DNA of 6,022 nt from Terrimonas sp964445775 (GCA_964445775.1 CAYUMH010000189.1:1-6022), one strand, 5' to 3'; counted from the first letter of the stretch, positions 1 through 5,623 are shown. Numbers and translations: made by a program. The notes: generated by a model from the sequence alone, not told the origin.

Positions 1-55
1 GGTCTTCGACACGAACGGCTCGGCGCCGATGAACCGGATCGCCTTCGACACGAAG
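1..55. other. GC-rich segment foreign to its surroundings; probable assembly chimera at the contig end
   Basis: This stretch is far richer in G and C than everything after it. Read on the minus strand in the frame GTG TCG AAG GCG ATC CGG, every codon ends in G or C; the plus-strand frame that begins VFDTNGSAP also reads as plausible high-GC coding sequence. Both codon patterns are unlike the AT-leaning third positions of the rest of the window. The change comes in the middle of pdhB, just after residues AIRYEEDP, where family members normally continue with a conserved hydrophobic stretch. A 12-bp direct repeat (CTTCGACACGAA at 4-15 and 43-54) lies inside it. The simplest reading is a mis-joined contig end from a high-GC organism; a real recombination junction cannot be excluded from sequence alone. 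Confidence 0.6.
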
Positions 56-560
56 GATCTTCCTCGTAACGGATAGCCTGTTTTAAAAGACCTTTTGCAT
101 CGTATGGGTTGCTGGGAGAAACTACTTTAATACCGGGAATATTCGCATACAGGGCCTCAAAAGCGGTAGAGTGCTGGGCACCTAACTGGCCGGCCGAACC
201 GTTACCACCCCTGAAAACGATGGGGCAGGATATCTGGCCGCCACTCATTGCCAGCATTTTAGAAGCCGTATTCAGTATCTGGTCAAGGGCTAAAACAGCA
301 AAGTTCCAGGTCATGAATTCAACAACAGGACGCAAGCCGTTTTGCGCAGAACCTACACCCACAGCAGTAAAACCCAGCTCAGCAATAGGCGTGTCAATCA
401 CACGTTTGGGACCAAATTCGGCCAACATACCCTGGCTTACCTTATAAGCACCGTTGTATTCAGCTACTTCTTCACCCATTAAATACACACGTTCGTCCCT
501 TCTCATTTCTTCACTCATTGCCTCACGCAAAGCTTCTCTAAATGCGATAATTCTACCCAT
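3..560 (-). CDS. pdhB: Pyruvate dehydrogenase E1 component subunit beta, N-terminal half (partial)
   Basis: This is the beta subunit of the thiamine-diphosphate-dependent E1 enzyme, which with E1 alpha decarboxylates pyruvate and passes the acetyl group to lipoyl-E2 in the cytoplasm. The protein begins MGRIIAFREALREAM, a typical E1 beta start. It has the TPIAELGF motif with Glu61, which in the family contacts the cofactor, the RGGNGSAGQLGAQHS segment with the conserved His130, and the VVSPSNPYDAKGLL motif near 146-159. About 165-169 residues match the family, whose usual length is about 325, so the C-terminal half, including the transketolase C-terminal domain, is missing. The frame stays open to the window edge, but residues after about 169 are encoded by the anomalous GC-rich segment and should not be trusted. 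The ATG at 560 fits the family's N-terminus; no Shine-Dalgarno is visible. A TAnnTTTG-type -7 element lies just upstream, so the gene probably has its own promoter. Confidence 0.9.
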   Translation of the reverse strand, partial: MGRIIAFREALREAMSEEMRRDERVYLMGEEVAEYNGAYKVSQGMLAEFGPKRVIDTPIAELGFTAVGVGSAQNGLRPVVEFMTWNFAVLALDQILNTASKMLAMSGGQISCPIVFRGGNGSAGQLGAQHSTAFEALYANIPGIKVVSPSNPYDAKGLLKQAIRYEEDPSCRRRSGSSAPSRSCRR

Positions 561-586
561 GTTGCTACTTAGTTTAAAAAGTGTGG

Positions 587-594
587 CAAATGTA
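587..594 (-). promoter_or_regulatory. Candidate Bacteroidota -7 promoter element for pdhB
   Basis: The minus strand reads TACATTTG, a full match to the Bacteroidota -7 consensus TAnnTTTG, ending 26 bases before the pdhB ATG. A TTG -33 box at the usual 19-21 base spacing is not present; only a T-rich stretch (TTTTAGGTTTT) is. The -7 match and position support a promoter, and the missing -33 lowers certainty. Confidence 0.4.
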
Positions 595-644
595 AGCGAG
601 ATACGGGATAAAACCTAAAACTGGAAAAGGAATTATGAATGATC

Positions 645-680
645 AATTAGCAAATCAGCTAATTAGCTAATTTGCTAATT
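645..680. repeat. 36-bp near-perfect palindrome built from an AGCTAATT octamer; possible terminator or extragenic repeat
   Basis: Arms at 645-655 (AATTAGCAAAT) and 670-680 (ATTTGCTAATT) are exact complements. The centre at 657-668 (AGCTAATTAGCT) is itself a perfect palindrome, so the whole 36 bp is symmetric except for one pair (656/669). It can also be read as tandem octamers: AGCTAATT at 657-664 and 665-672, then TGCTAATT at 673-680. It covers the stop codon of the amidohydrolase (TAG, 677-675) and lies between that gene and pdhB on the same strand, where a hairpin could end or protect the transcript. No U-tract follows, so it is not a classical intrinsic terminator. A related octamer repeat is at 3483-3498. 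Confidence 0.7.
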
Positions 681-1868
681 AATTTCCTTGTATACCGCTG
701 TGGCGCCCAAAGTGGCCATCATACCAATACCGGTTTCTATGGCATTTTCATCAATATTAAACGTTGGGGTATGTACACCGGCGGTTATCCCCTTTTCCTT
801 ATTCATTACACCCAGCCGGTAAAAACAACCGGGTATCTGTTGCGAATAGTAACCAAAATCTTCAGCGCCCATACGTTTCTCCGTTTCTTCTACCAATTGA
901 GCATCACCCATAAAATCAACCGCAATTTTCCTGGCTACTTCATGCAGTCCTTCATTGTTGTACACACAGGGGTAACCCACATCAATCAGCAGGTCAACTT
1001 CGCCACCCATACTCTGTACCAGGTGCTGTGTAATTTGCGTAATTAAACCATGCGCTTTAAAACGCCAGGTTTCGTCCATAGCCCTGAAAGTACCTTTCAG
1101 CTTTACTTCGTTGGGTATTACATTGGTAGTAGAGCCGCCATTGAAAGCTGTTATAGATAATACACTGGGGTTATGCGGATCGTTATTACGGCTCACCACC
1201 TGTTGCAGGGCAATGATCAGGTGTGAAGCAATTAAAATAGGATCGACACATAAATGCGGGGCTGCGGCATGACCACCTTTACCTTTAACGGTAATATATA
1301 ATTCATCGGCGCTGGCCATAGCTTTACCGGCACGAAAACTCAGCTTACCAATGGGTAAACCGGGATGCACATGTAAACCGAATATGGCCGAAGGGCGTGG
1401 ATTTTCCAGCACATTTTCTTTAATTAATAAACTGGCGCCGCCCGGATTTTTTTCTTCACCGGGCTGAAAGATCAGTTTCACCGTTCCCTCCCACTCATCT
1501 TTTAACTCCTGTAAAATTTTAGCTGCACCCAACAGGCAGGTTGTATGCACATCGTGCCCGCATGCATGCATTACACCGGCATTGACAGATTTATAACTTA
1601 TTTCATTTTCCTCCAAAATTGGTAAGGCATCCATATCGGCACGTAAGGCCACTACCCTGCTGTCAGGATTTTTTCCTTTAATAATACCAATAACACCGGT
1701 GGTAGCTTTTACCTCGAAAGGAATACCCCAGTTGCTTAGTTTTTCCTGCACATACCGGGATGTTTCGTACTCCTCGTAACTTAACTCAGGATGCGCATGC
1801 AAATGCTGCCGTACCTGGATAAACTCGTTCTTATATGCCGCTGCCAGTTGTTTTATTTTGCCGATCAT
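675..1868 (-). CDS. M20-family metal-dependent amidohydrolase (N-acyl amino acid / hippurate hydrolase type)
   Basis: This is a 397-residue cytoplasmic hydrolase that should cleave the amide bond of an N-acyl amino acid or similar compound using a two-metal centre. The M20D pattern is complete: RQHLHAHPELSYEE near 20-33, LRADMDALP at 75-83, HACGHDVH with Cys103 and His105, QPGEE with catalytic Glu138 and metal-binding Glu139, GLHVHP with His166, and GVHTPTFNIDE with His366. The lid (dimerisation) domain falls roughly at 185-300. The length equals the family norm (about 390-400). The reading frame stays open for 114 more codons upstream to 2210, but those residues have no family similarity and overlap the divergent membrane-protein gene, so MIGKIKQL at 1868 is the correct start. 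There is no signal peptide. The exact substrate cannot be told from sequence; relatives include hippurate hydrolases, indole-acetyl-amino acid hydrolases and N-acetyl-diaminopimelate deacetylases. Confidence 0.93.
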   Translation of the reverse strand: MIGKIKQLAAAYKNEFIQVRQHLHAHPELSYEEYETSRYVQEKLSNWGIPFEVKATTGVIGIIKGKNPDSRVVALRADMDALPILEENEISYKSVNAGVMHACGHDVHTTCLLGAAKILQELKDEWEGTVKLIFQPGEEKNPGGASLLIKENVLENPRPSAIFGLHVHPGLPIGKLSFRAGKAMASADELYITVKGKGGHAAAPHLCVDPILIASHLIIALQQVVSRNNDPHNPSVLSITAFNGGSTTNVIPNEVKLKGTFRAMDETWRFKAHGLITQITQHLVQSMGGEVDLLIDVGYPCVYNNEGLHEVARKIAVDFMGDAQLVEETEKRMGAEDFGYYSQQIPGCFYRLGVMNKEKGITAGVHTPTFNIDENAIETGIGMMATLGATAVYKEIN

Positions 1869-2040
1869 ACTGCGAAGGTAAAAAAAGATAAGGACCGGAT
1901 AATGAATAATGACGGGCGAATACAAAAGCGGTTTGAATAGATGACGGATGCAGTTTTTTGCTGCTGACCTTAACATGAATATCTTGTTGTATTTATAAAA
2001 TGCCCTTATCTTCAGTCCTTTATTTGTCAATTGCAACACT
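1869..2040. other. Divergent intergenic region between the amidohydrolase and the SpmAB-like gene
   Basis: This 172-bp AT-rich gap must hold promoters for both directions, but neither is convincing. Toward the amidohydrolase the minus strand has TACCTTCG (1880-1873), one base off TAnnTTTG and only 4 bases from the ATG. Toward the membrane protein, TTTATTTG at 2019-2026 is also one base off, and its nearest clear TTG boxes (1984-1989) are too far away. Neither start codon has a Shine-Dalgarno, as usual in Bacteroidota. Confidence 0.5.
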
Positions 2041-3441
2041 ATGGCTTTAAGCAGGATCTGGACAGCATTTATTTTGATAGCAGTGTTGGTAGCTGCTTTT
2101 AAGTTTACGTTTGAGCCGGGGCAGGATAAATTGTTCAGCCAGCTGGTGGCGGGACGCAATACCGATACCATGTCGGTACGTACGGTTGACTCCGCTTTAT
2201 TGCCTGCCACCGTTCACCAGCAATTAGGTGTACAAAAATTAGCCAGCTGGAATAAAGAAAAAGTATATAAAACCGATGGCGGTGAATACCGTGTTTTCAG
2301 GCTATTACCGGCCAATGGTGTGTTTGAAACCACCAAGGATGCCGTGATGTTGTGTATTGGCTTAATTGGTGTAATGGCGCTGTTCCTGGGTTTTATGAGC
2401 ATTGCCGAAAAAGCCGGCGGGATACGTTTTTTATCCCGCATCATCGGCCCCTTCTTTTCCCGCATCTTTCCCGAAGTACCTAAAAATCACCCGGCCATGG
2501 GTCATATGGTAATGAACTTTTCGGCCAACCTGATGGGTCTGGATAATGCTGCTACGCCCTTTGGTATTAAAGCCATGGAAAGTCTGCAGGAATTAAACCC
2601 CGATAAAACCACGGCCTCCAATGCCCAGGTAATGTTCATGTGTTTACATGCGTCGGGGCTAACCTTAATACCTACAGCCATTATTGCCGACAGGGTATCC
2701 TTAAAATCTGCCCATCCTACCGATATATTTATCCCCTGCATGATCGCCACTTTTGTTGCCACACTGGCGGCCATGAGTATTGTGGCCTTTAAACAACGGA
2801 TCCGTTTATTTCAACCCGTTATATTAGCCTGGATACTGGGTGTATCGGCTGTAATAGCTGCGCTGGTTATGTATATTAAAACATTATCGGTAGAAGGTGT
2901 ACAGGTTTTTTCCAGCAGTTTAAGCAACGGCATCATCCTGCTGATATTTGTATTGATTGTGCTGGGCGGCATGTATAAAAAAATAAACATTTTTGATGCA
3001 TTTGTGGAAGGTGCCAAAGGTGGTTTTGAAACGGCCATCCGCATTATGCCCTACCTGGTAGGTTTATTAGTAGCCATTAGTTTATTACGCAATAGCGGTG
3101 CTTTTGATTTTGTACTGGATGGTATCAAAGTCATCTTTAGCTGGTTCAACGGCGATACACGTATTGTGGATGCCTTGCCCACTGCCATCATCAAGCCTCT
3201 AAGCGGTAGCGGCGCCCGTGCCATGATGATTGATACTTTAAACTCGCATGGTGTTGACTCCTTTGCCGGCAACCTGGCATCTGTTTTCCGCGGCTCTGCC
3301 GATACTACGTTTTATATCATTGCCGTTTACTTTGGCGCCGTGGGCATTAAAAACACCAGGTACTCGGTAGGCACAATGTTACTGGCCGACCTGGCAGGTA
3401 TTATTACATCGGTGATACTGGCGTACTTGTTCTTTGCGTAG
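2041..3441 (+). CDS. SpmA-SpmB fusion: nucleoside recognition (Gate) domain membrane protein
   Basis: This is a 466-residue inner-membrane protein in which two domains, separate proteins (SpmA, SpmB) in Bacillus, are joined. The SpmA part has a first membrane segment at about 6-22, IGLIGVMALFLGFMSIAEKAGG at about 106-127 (split here by length only), the FPEVPKNHPAMG loop at 143-154 and the signature NLMGLDNAATPFGIKAM at 163-179. Membrane segments near 231-250, 258-278 and 290-308 link to the SpmB part, with FDAFVEGAKGGFETAIR, KPLSGSGARAMM at 385-396 and RGSADTTFYIIAVYFG from 417. In Bacillus SpmA and SpmB are needed for spore core dehydration; related Gate-domain proteins are thought to act as transporters. 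No sporulation is known in Bacteroidota, so the role here is unknown. Residues about 40-95 form an extra hydrophilic stretch between the first two membrane segments, longer than in SpmA. The start is MALSRIW, with a typical hydrophobic N-terminus. Confidence 0.92.
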   Translation: MALSRIWTAFILIAVLVAAFKFTFEPGQDKLFSQLVAGRNTDTMSVRTVDSALLPATVHQQLGVQKLASWNKEKVYKTDGGEYRVFRLLPANGVFETTKDAVMLCIGLIGVMALFLGFMSIAEKAGGIRFLSRIIGPFFSRIFPEVPKNHPAMGHMVMNFSANLMGLDNAATPFGIKAMESLQELNPDKTTASNAQVMFMCLHASGLTLIPTAIIADRVSLKSAHPTDIFIPCMIATFVATLAAMSIVAFKQRIRLFQPVILAWILGVSAVIAALVMYIKTLSVEGVQVFSSSLSNGIILLIFVLIVLGGMYKKINIFDAFVEGAKGGFETAIRIMPYLVGLLVAISLLRNSGAFDFVLDGIKVIFSWFNGDTRIVDALPTAIIKPLSGSGARAMMIDTLNSHGVDSFAGNLASVFRGSADTTFYIIAVYFGAVGIKNTRYSVGTMLLADLAGIITSVILAYLFFA

Positions 3442-3446
3442 CAGTG

Positions 3447-3482
3447 TTCAGAATTGAGCATTCAGAATTGAGCGTTCAGATT
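3447..3482. repeat. 14-bp tandem repeat, about 2.5 copies
   Basis: TTCAGAATTGAGCA (3447-3460) is followed directly by TTCAGAATTGAGCG (3461-3474) and a partial third copy TTCAGATT (3475-3482). It starts 5 bases after the SpmAB-like stop codon. A diverged relative lies at 3648-3666, on the other side of the GC-rich structured element. The function is unknown; such short intergenic repeats are frequent in this group. Confidence 0.75.
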
Positions 3483-3498
3483 ACCTAATTATCTAATT
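3483..3498. repeat. Octamer tandem repeat NNCTAATT, 2 copies
   Basis: ACCTAATT (3483-3490) and ATCTAATT (3491-3498) are adjacent copies of the unit also seen three times at 657-680 (AGCTAATT, AGCTAATT, TGCTAATT). Sharing one octamer pattern in two separate intergenic gaps suggests a repeat family dispersed in this genome. The copy number here is low, so chance contributes to the uncertainty. Confidence 0.5.
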
Positions 3499-3500
3499 AA

Positions 3501-3620
3501 GGAGGGGCTATGAGCTGTAGTGCTGTAATCAGCTGCAGTCCCGGCTTTGTGCTGCAAGTCCGCCACAGCCCTGCGCACAAAACTTCAGCGGGCTTTCCGC
3601 TTCAATCCGGCAGCCTTTCA
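3501..3620 (-). ncRNA. GC-rich structured intergenic element, candidate repeated RNA element of Bacteroidota
   Basis: This block is clearly richer in GC than its AT-rich flanks and is full of complementary arms. The main hairpin pairs TTTGTGC (3546-3552) plus 3554-3558 with CCTGCGCACAAA (3570-3581), about 12 pairs around an 11-base loop with one bulge; read on the minus strand one of these pairs is G-U, but on the plus strand it is an A-C mismatch, which favours minus-strand RNA. A second hairpin is AGCGG/CCGCT (3587-3591 and 3597-3601). A closing stem can form between 3532-3536 plus 3542-3544 and 3607-3614. A further hairpin, AGCTG/CAGCT (3513-3517 and 3530-3534), competes with the closing stem. 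From memory, similar GC-rich blocks reading GAAGCGGAAAGCCCGC recur in intergenic regions of Bacteroidota; whether it belongs to a named family such as Flavo-1 cannot be decided here. Confidence 0.5.
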
Positions 3621-3641
3621 GCTAACCAACAACTATCTTAA
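3510..3641 (+). other. 43-codon open frame with perfect Shine-Dalgarno inside the structured element; doubtful gene
   Basis: AAGGAGG (3499-3505) stands 4 bases before an ATG at 3510, and the frame runs 43 codons to a TAA at 3639-3641, covering the whole GC-rich element. The peptide (MSCSAVISCSPGFVLQ at its start, KTSAGFPLQSG in the middle) has no membrane segment or domain that I recognise. The other genes here show no Shine-Dalgarno, so this one is striking. However, repeated intergenic elements often yield such frames by chance and are annotated as hypothetical proteins, which I consider more likely. Confidence 0.2.
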
Positions 3642-3647
3642 TTCATC

Positions 3648-3666
3648 ATTCATAACTCAGCATTCC
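3648..3666. repeat. Diverged copy of the 14-bp repeat on the far side of the structured element
   Basis: ATTCATAACTCAGCATTCC matches the repeat phase ATTCAGAATTGAGCATTCA from 3460-3478 region units at about 15 of 19 positions. With the tandem copies at 3447-3482 it brackets the GC-rich element, as expected if the element and its repeats belong to one composite intergenic unit. The match is imperfect. Confidence 0.4.
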
Positions 3667-3685
3667 AAATTATTGCATATTATTT

Positions 3686-3704
3686 ATTGCAACTATGTTG
3701 CAAT
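3686..3704. promoter_or_regulatory. 8-bp inverted repeat overlapping the -33 box; probable operator
   Basis: ATTGCAAC (3686-3693) and GTTGCAAT (3697-3704) are exact complements separated by TAT. The right arm contains the TTG that serves as -33 box of the flavoprotein promoter, so a dimeric regulator bound here would block or steer RNA polymerase. The size and symmetry suit a winged-helix or similar dimeric repressor; which one is unknown, and no regulator gene is in the window. Confidence 0.55.
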
Positions 3705-3727
3705 TTAAAACAAACAACCTACCTTTG
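3698..3727 (+). promoter_or_regulatory. Bacteroidota-type promoter of the CPYC flavoprotein gene
   Basis: TTG at 3698-3700 is separated by exactly 19 bases from TACCTTTG at 3720-3727, a full match to the Bacteroidota primary sigma factor pattern (TTG, 19-21 bases, TAnnTTTG). The -7 element ends 20 bases before the ATG at 3748, so the 5' leader would be short. This is the best promoter in the window. Confidence 0.7.
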
Positions 3728-3747
3728 CTTCCTCAAACAATAGTGTT

Positions 3748-4656
3748 ATGGAATTTGCAACCGAGTATGATGTTATTATAATAGGCGGTAGTTATGCAGG
3801 GCTTTCTGCTGCTATGGCCCTGGGCCGTTCATTAAAAAAAGTGTTGGTTATTGACAGCGGTAAACCCTGCAATGCGCCTACACCCCACTCTCATAACTTT
3901 CTTACGCAGGATGGTGCTACACCTGCTGCCATTGCCGCTTTAGGCAAACAACAGGTACAACAATACGACACCGTTAAATTTTATGATAACCTGGCAACCG
4001 AAGGAAGTATATTGGAGAAAGGCTTTTCCATTACTACTAAAAACGGGGCCATATTCCGGGCCGGCAAACTCATCTTTGCAACAGGTATAAGGGATCTGTT
4101 ACCCAATATAAAAGGACTGGCAGAAAGCTGGGGCAAATCGGTGATCCATTGTCCATATTGTCACGGGTACGAGTTCCGCAATAAAAAAACCGGTATTATG
4201 GCCAACGGGGAAATGGCTTTTCACCTCAGTTCGCTGGTCAATAACCTTAGTAAGGATCTCTTCCTGTTTACCAACGGGCCGGCTGATTTTAAACCGGAAC
4301 AGCTAGCTAAATTGAAAGAACATCATATCCCGGTTATTGAAACACCAGTTGCAGAACTTATTCAACAGAACGGAAATATTAGCGCCGTCATACTGGCCGA
4401 TGGCAGTAAACAGGAGCTGGATGCGCTATACGCCAGGGTGCAGTTTGAGCAACACTGCCCTATTGCCCAAAGCCTGGGTTGTGCAGTAAATGAACAAGGT
4501 TATATACAGGTAGATAATATGCAAGGAACAACGGTACCTGGTGTTTATGCCTGTGGCGATAACAGTAGTTTCATGCGCTCTGTTGCCAATGCCGTTGCTG
4601 CCGGAAATTTTGCCGGGGCAGTTGTAAACAGGGAGCTAACAGAGGCACAGTTTTAA
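3748..4656 (+). CDS. Thioredoxin-reductase-like FAD-dependent oxidoreductase with CPYC redox motif
   Basis: This 302-residue protein has the fold order of low-molecular-weight thioredoxin reductase. The FAD-binding Rossmann start is YDVIIIGGSYAGLSAA (7-22), followed by the acidic VIDSG at 34-38 and ATGIRDLLP at 111-119. The redox motif HCPYCHGYE (134-142) has Cys135 and Cys138. The C-terminal FAD motif is TVPGVYACGD (262-271). The second nucleotide-binding domain (about 145-230) has KTGIMANGEMAFH where thioredoxin reductases have GGGDSA, and lacks HRRDxxRA, so classical NADPH binding looks unlikely. CxxCHGYE is characteristic of a branch that includes dithiol oxidases such as GliT and HlmI, which use oxygen; ferredoxin-dependent relatives also exist. 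The substrate, a protein or small-molecule dithiol, is not known. The gene is a single unit with its own promoter and putative operator. The annotation 'thioredoxin reductase' would be overconfident. Confidence 0.88.
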   Translation: MEFATEYDVIIIGGSYAGLSAAMALGRSLKKVLVIDSGKPCNAPTPHSHNFLTQDGATPAAIAALGKQQVQQYDTVKFYDNLATEGSILEKGFSITTKNGAIFRAGKLIFATGIRDLLPNIKGLAESWGKSVIHCPYCHGYEFRNKKTGIMANGEMAFHLSSLVNNLSKDLFLFTNGPADFKPEQLAKLKEHHIPVIETPVAELIQQNGNISAVILADGSKQELDALYARVQFEQHCPIAQSLGCAVNEQGYIQVDNMQGTTVPGVYACGDNSSFMRSVANAVAAGNFAGAVVNRELTEAQF

Positions 4657-4657
4657 C

Positions 4658-4677
4658 CGGCAATTATTGTTTTGCCG
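4658..4677. terminator. Short hairpin between convergent genes, possible weak bidirectional terminator
   Basis: CGGCAA (4658-4663) pairs with TTGCCG (4672-4677) across an 8-base loop, exactly where two convergent genes end 7 bp apart. The stem is only 6 bp and no long T-tract follows on either strand, so termination by it is uncertain. Confidence 0.3.
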
Positions 4678-5605
4678 CCATTACCTGTGTTATTGTTTTA
4701 ATGAATTGCGTTTGCTGATCCACAAAAGGATAATGCGAACAATTGTCAATGGCGTAGAACCTTTTTTCACCAACCAGGTTCTTCATATCACGTATTTGTT
4801 TAGGCGAAAAAATACCATCCTGCTTGCCATATACTGCAAACAGGGCAACGCCTTTGTGTTTTATATTCCGCAATTCCGGCTTCGTATTAATATTGACCCG
4901 GGGTTCATTTTTATAAAAGGTAATCGGGGCCTGGTCGTTTCGGATATTTTGTTTAGCCAGGCCGCTTTCATATAAACCGTTAACTTTTTTTGATTCCTCC
5001 GTTGGATAAGGCATACGGAAATAAGCATAATCAGCGGCTACTTCATAACACTGTTTACGGTAAGCGGCCCCGTTCTTATCGAGTTTTTTTATGGTCGTAA
5101 TTTTATGCAGTGTCGCCGTATCTTTTTTTACGCCCGCTTTTTTATACACCGTTGCCAGTATATGGTCATAGGTTTCCTGCTGGGCAAATAAAGCACCCAG
5201 TAATATTAGTCGTTCTACTCTTTCAGGATATTGTTCCGTATATAAAGTAGCAACAATACCACCAAAGCTATGGCCAATGATGCTTACTTTTTTAAGTCCG
5301 TATTGTGCCAGTAAGGCATTCAGGTCGTTAAATGCTTCCCTGAAAGTAAAAGTGGCGGCAGTATCAATAGAACGGCCTTCACCCCGCCGATCGTACACTA
5401 TTACATAAAAACCTTTATCTGCCAGGGCCTGTGCAGTAGTACCCTCAAACAGCGTAGCATTTCCCCGGGGGCCACCATGTACATACAACAGGGCCGGATC
5501 TGTTTTTTTACCGTAGGCTTTGGAATAAATGGTTTGGGCAAAAACAAATTGAAAAGAAAACAAAACAGTTAACAGGAAGAGACACTTAATAGAACGCATG
5601 AACAT
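4664..5605 (-). CDS. Secreted alpha/beta hydrolase, proline-iminopeptidase-like
   Basis: This is a 313-residue protein with an N-terminal signal peptide (hydrophobic core about 8-22, likely cut after FVFA at 23, leaving Gln at the new end), so it acts in the periplasm or outside. The mature part is an alpha/beta hydrolase: HGGPRG at 43-48 for the oxyanion hole, DRRGEGRS at 72-79, the nucleophile elbow GHSFGG with Ser113, the acid Asp263 in YGKQDG, and His291 in CSHYPF. HGGP together with RRGxGRS resembles peptidase family S33 (prolyl aminopeptidase), but the elbow is GHSFGG rather than the usual GGSWG, so the substrate may be an ester or amide instead. The region about 140-240 is the variable cap. 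Two starts are possible, ATG at 5605 and ATG at 5599 (MRSIKC); the second gives a more typical signal peptide. The 3' end is 7 bp from the convergent flavoprotein gene. Confidence 0.88.
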   Translation of the reverse strand: MFMRSIKCLFLLTVLFSFQFVFAQTIYSKAYGKKTDPALLYVHGGPRGNATLFEGTTAQALADKGFYVIVYDRRGEGRSIDTAATFTFREAFNDLNALLAQYGLKKVSIIGHSFGGIVATLYTEQYPERVERLILLGALFAQQETYDHILATVYKKAGVKKDTATLHKITTIKKLDKNGAAYRKQCYEVAADYAYFRMPYPTEESKKVNGLYESGLAKQNIRNDQAPITFYKNEPRVNINTKPELRNIKHKGVALFAVYGKQDGIFSPKQIRDMKNLVGEKRFYAIDNCSHYPFVDQQTQFIKTITQVMAAKQ

Positions 5606-5623
5606 TTTTTACAGATAAGAACG

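Noticed and set aside
109..447. Plus-strand open frame of 112 codons
   Set aside because: It is antisense to conserved pdhB sequence and shows no domain of its own.
672..1046. Plus-strand open frame of 124 codons
   Set aside because: It lies entirely opposite the well-supported amidohydrolase and has no recognisable domain.
2019..2026. TTTATTTG as -7 element of the SpmAB-like gene
   Set aside because: One mismatch in the key A and no TTG at 19-21 bases; kept only as a remark in the intergenic entry.
1869..2210. 114-codon N-terminal extension of the amidohydrolase frame
   Set aside because: It has no family similarity, overlaps the start of the divergent SpmAB-like gene, and the M20 family begins naturally at the ATG at 1868.
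3442..3747. CRISPR array or insertion sequence in the large gap
   Set aside because: The repeats are too short and adjacent, without regular spacers; there is no transposase frame, and no clear target-site duplication around the GC-rich element.
3748..5605. Flavoprotein and hydrolase as one functional unit
   Set aside because: They are convergent, with separate promoters, and no shared substrate is apparent; close spacing alone is not evidence.
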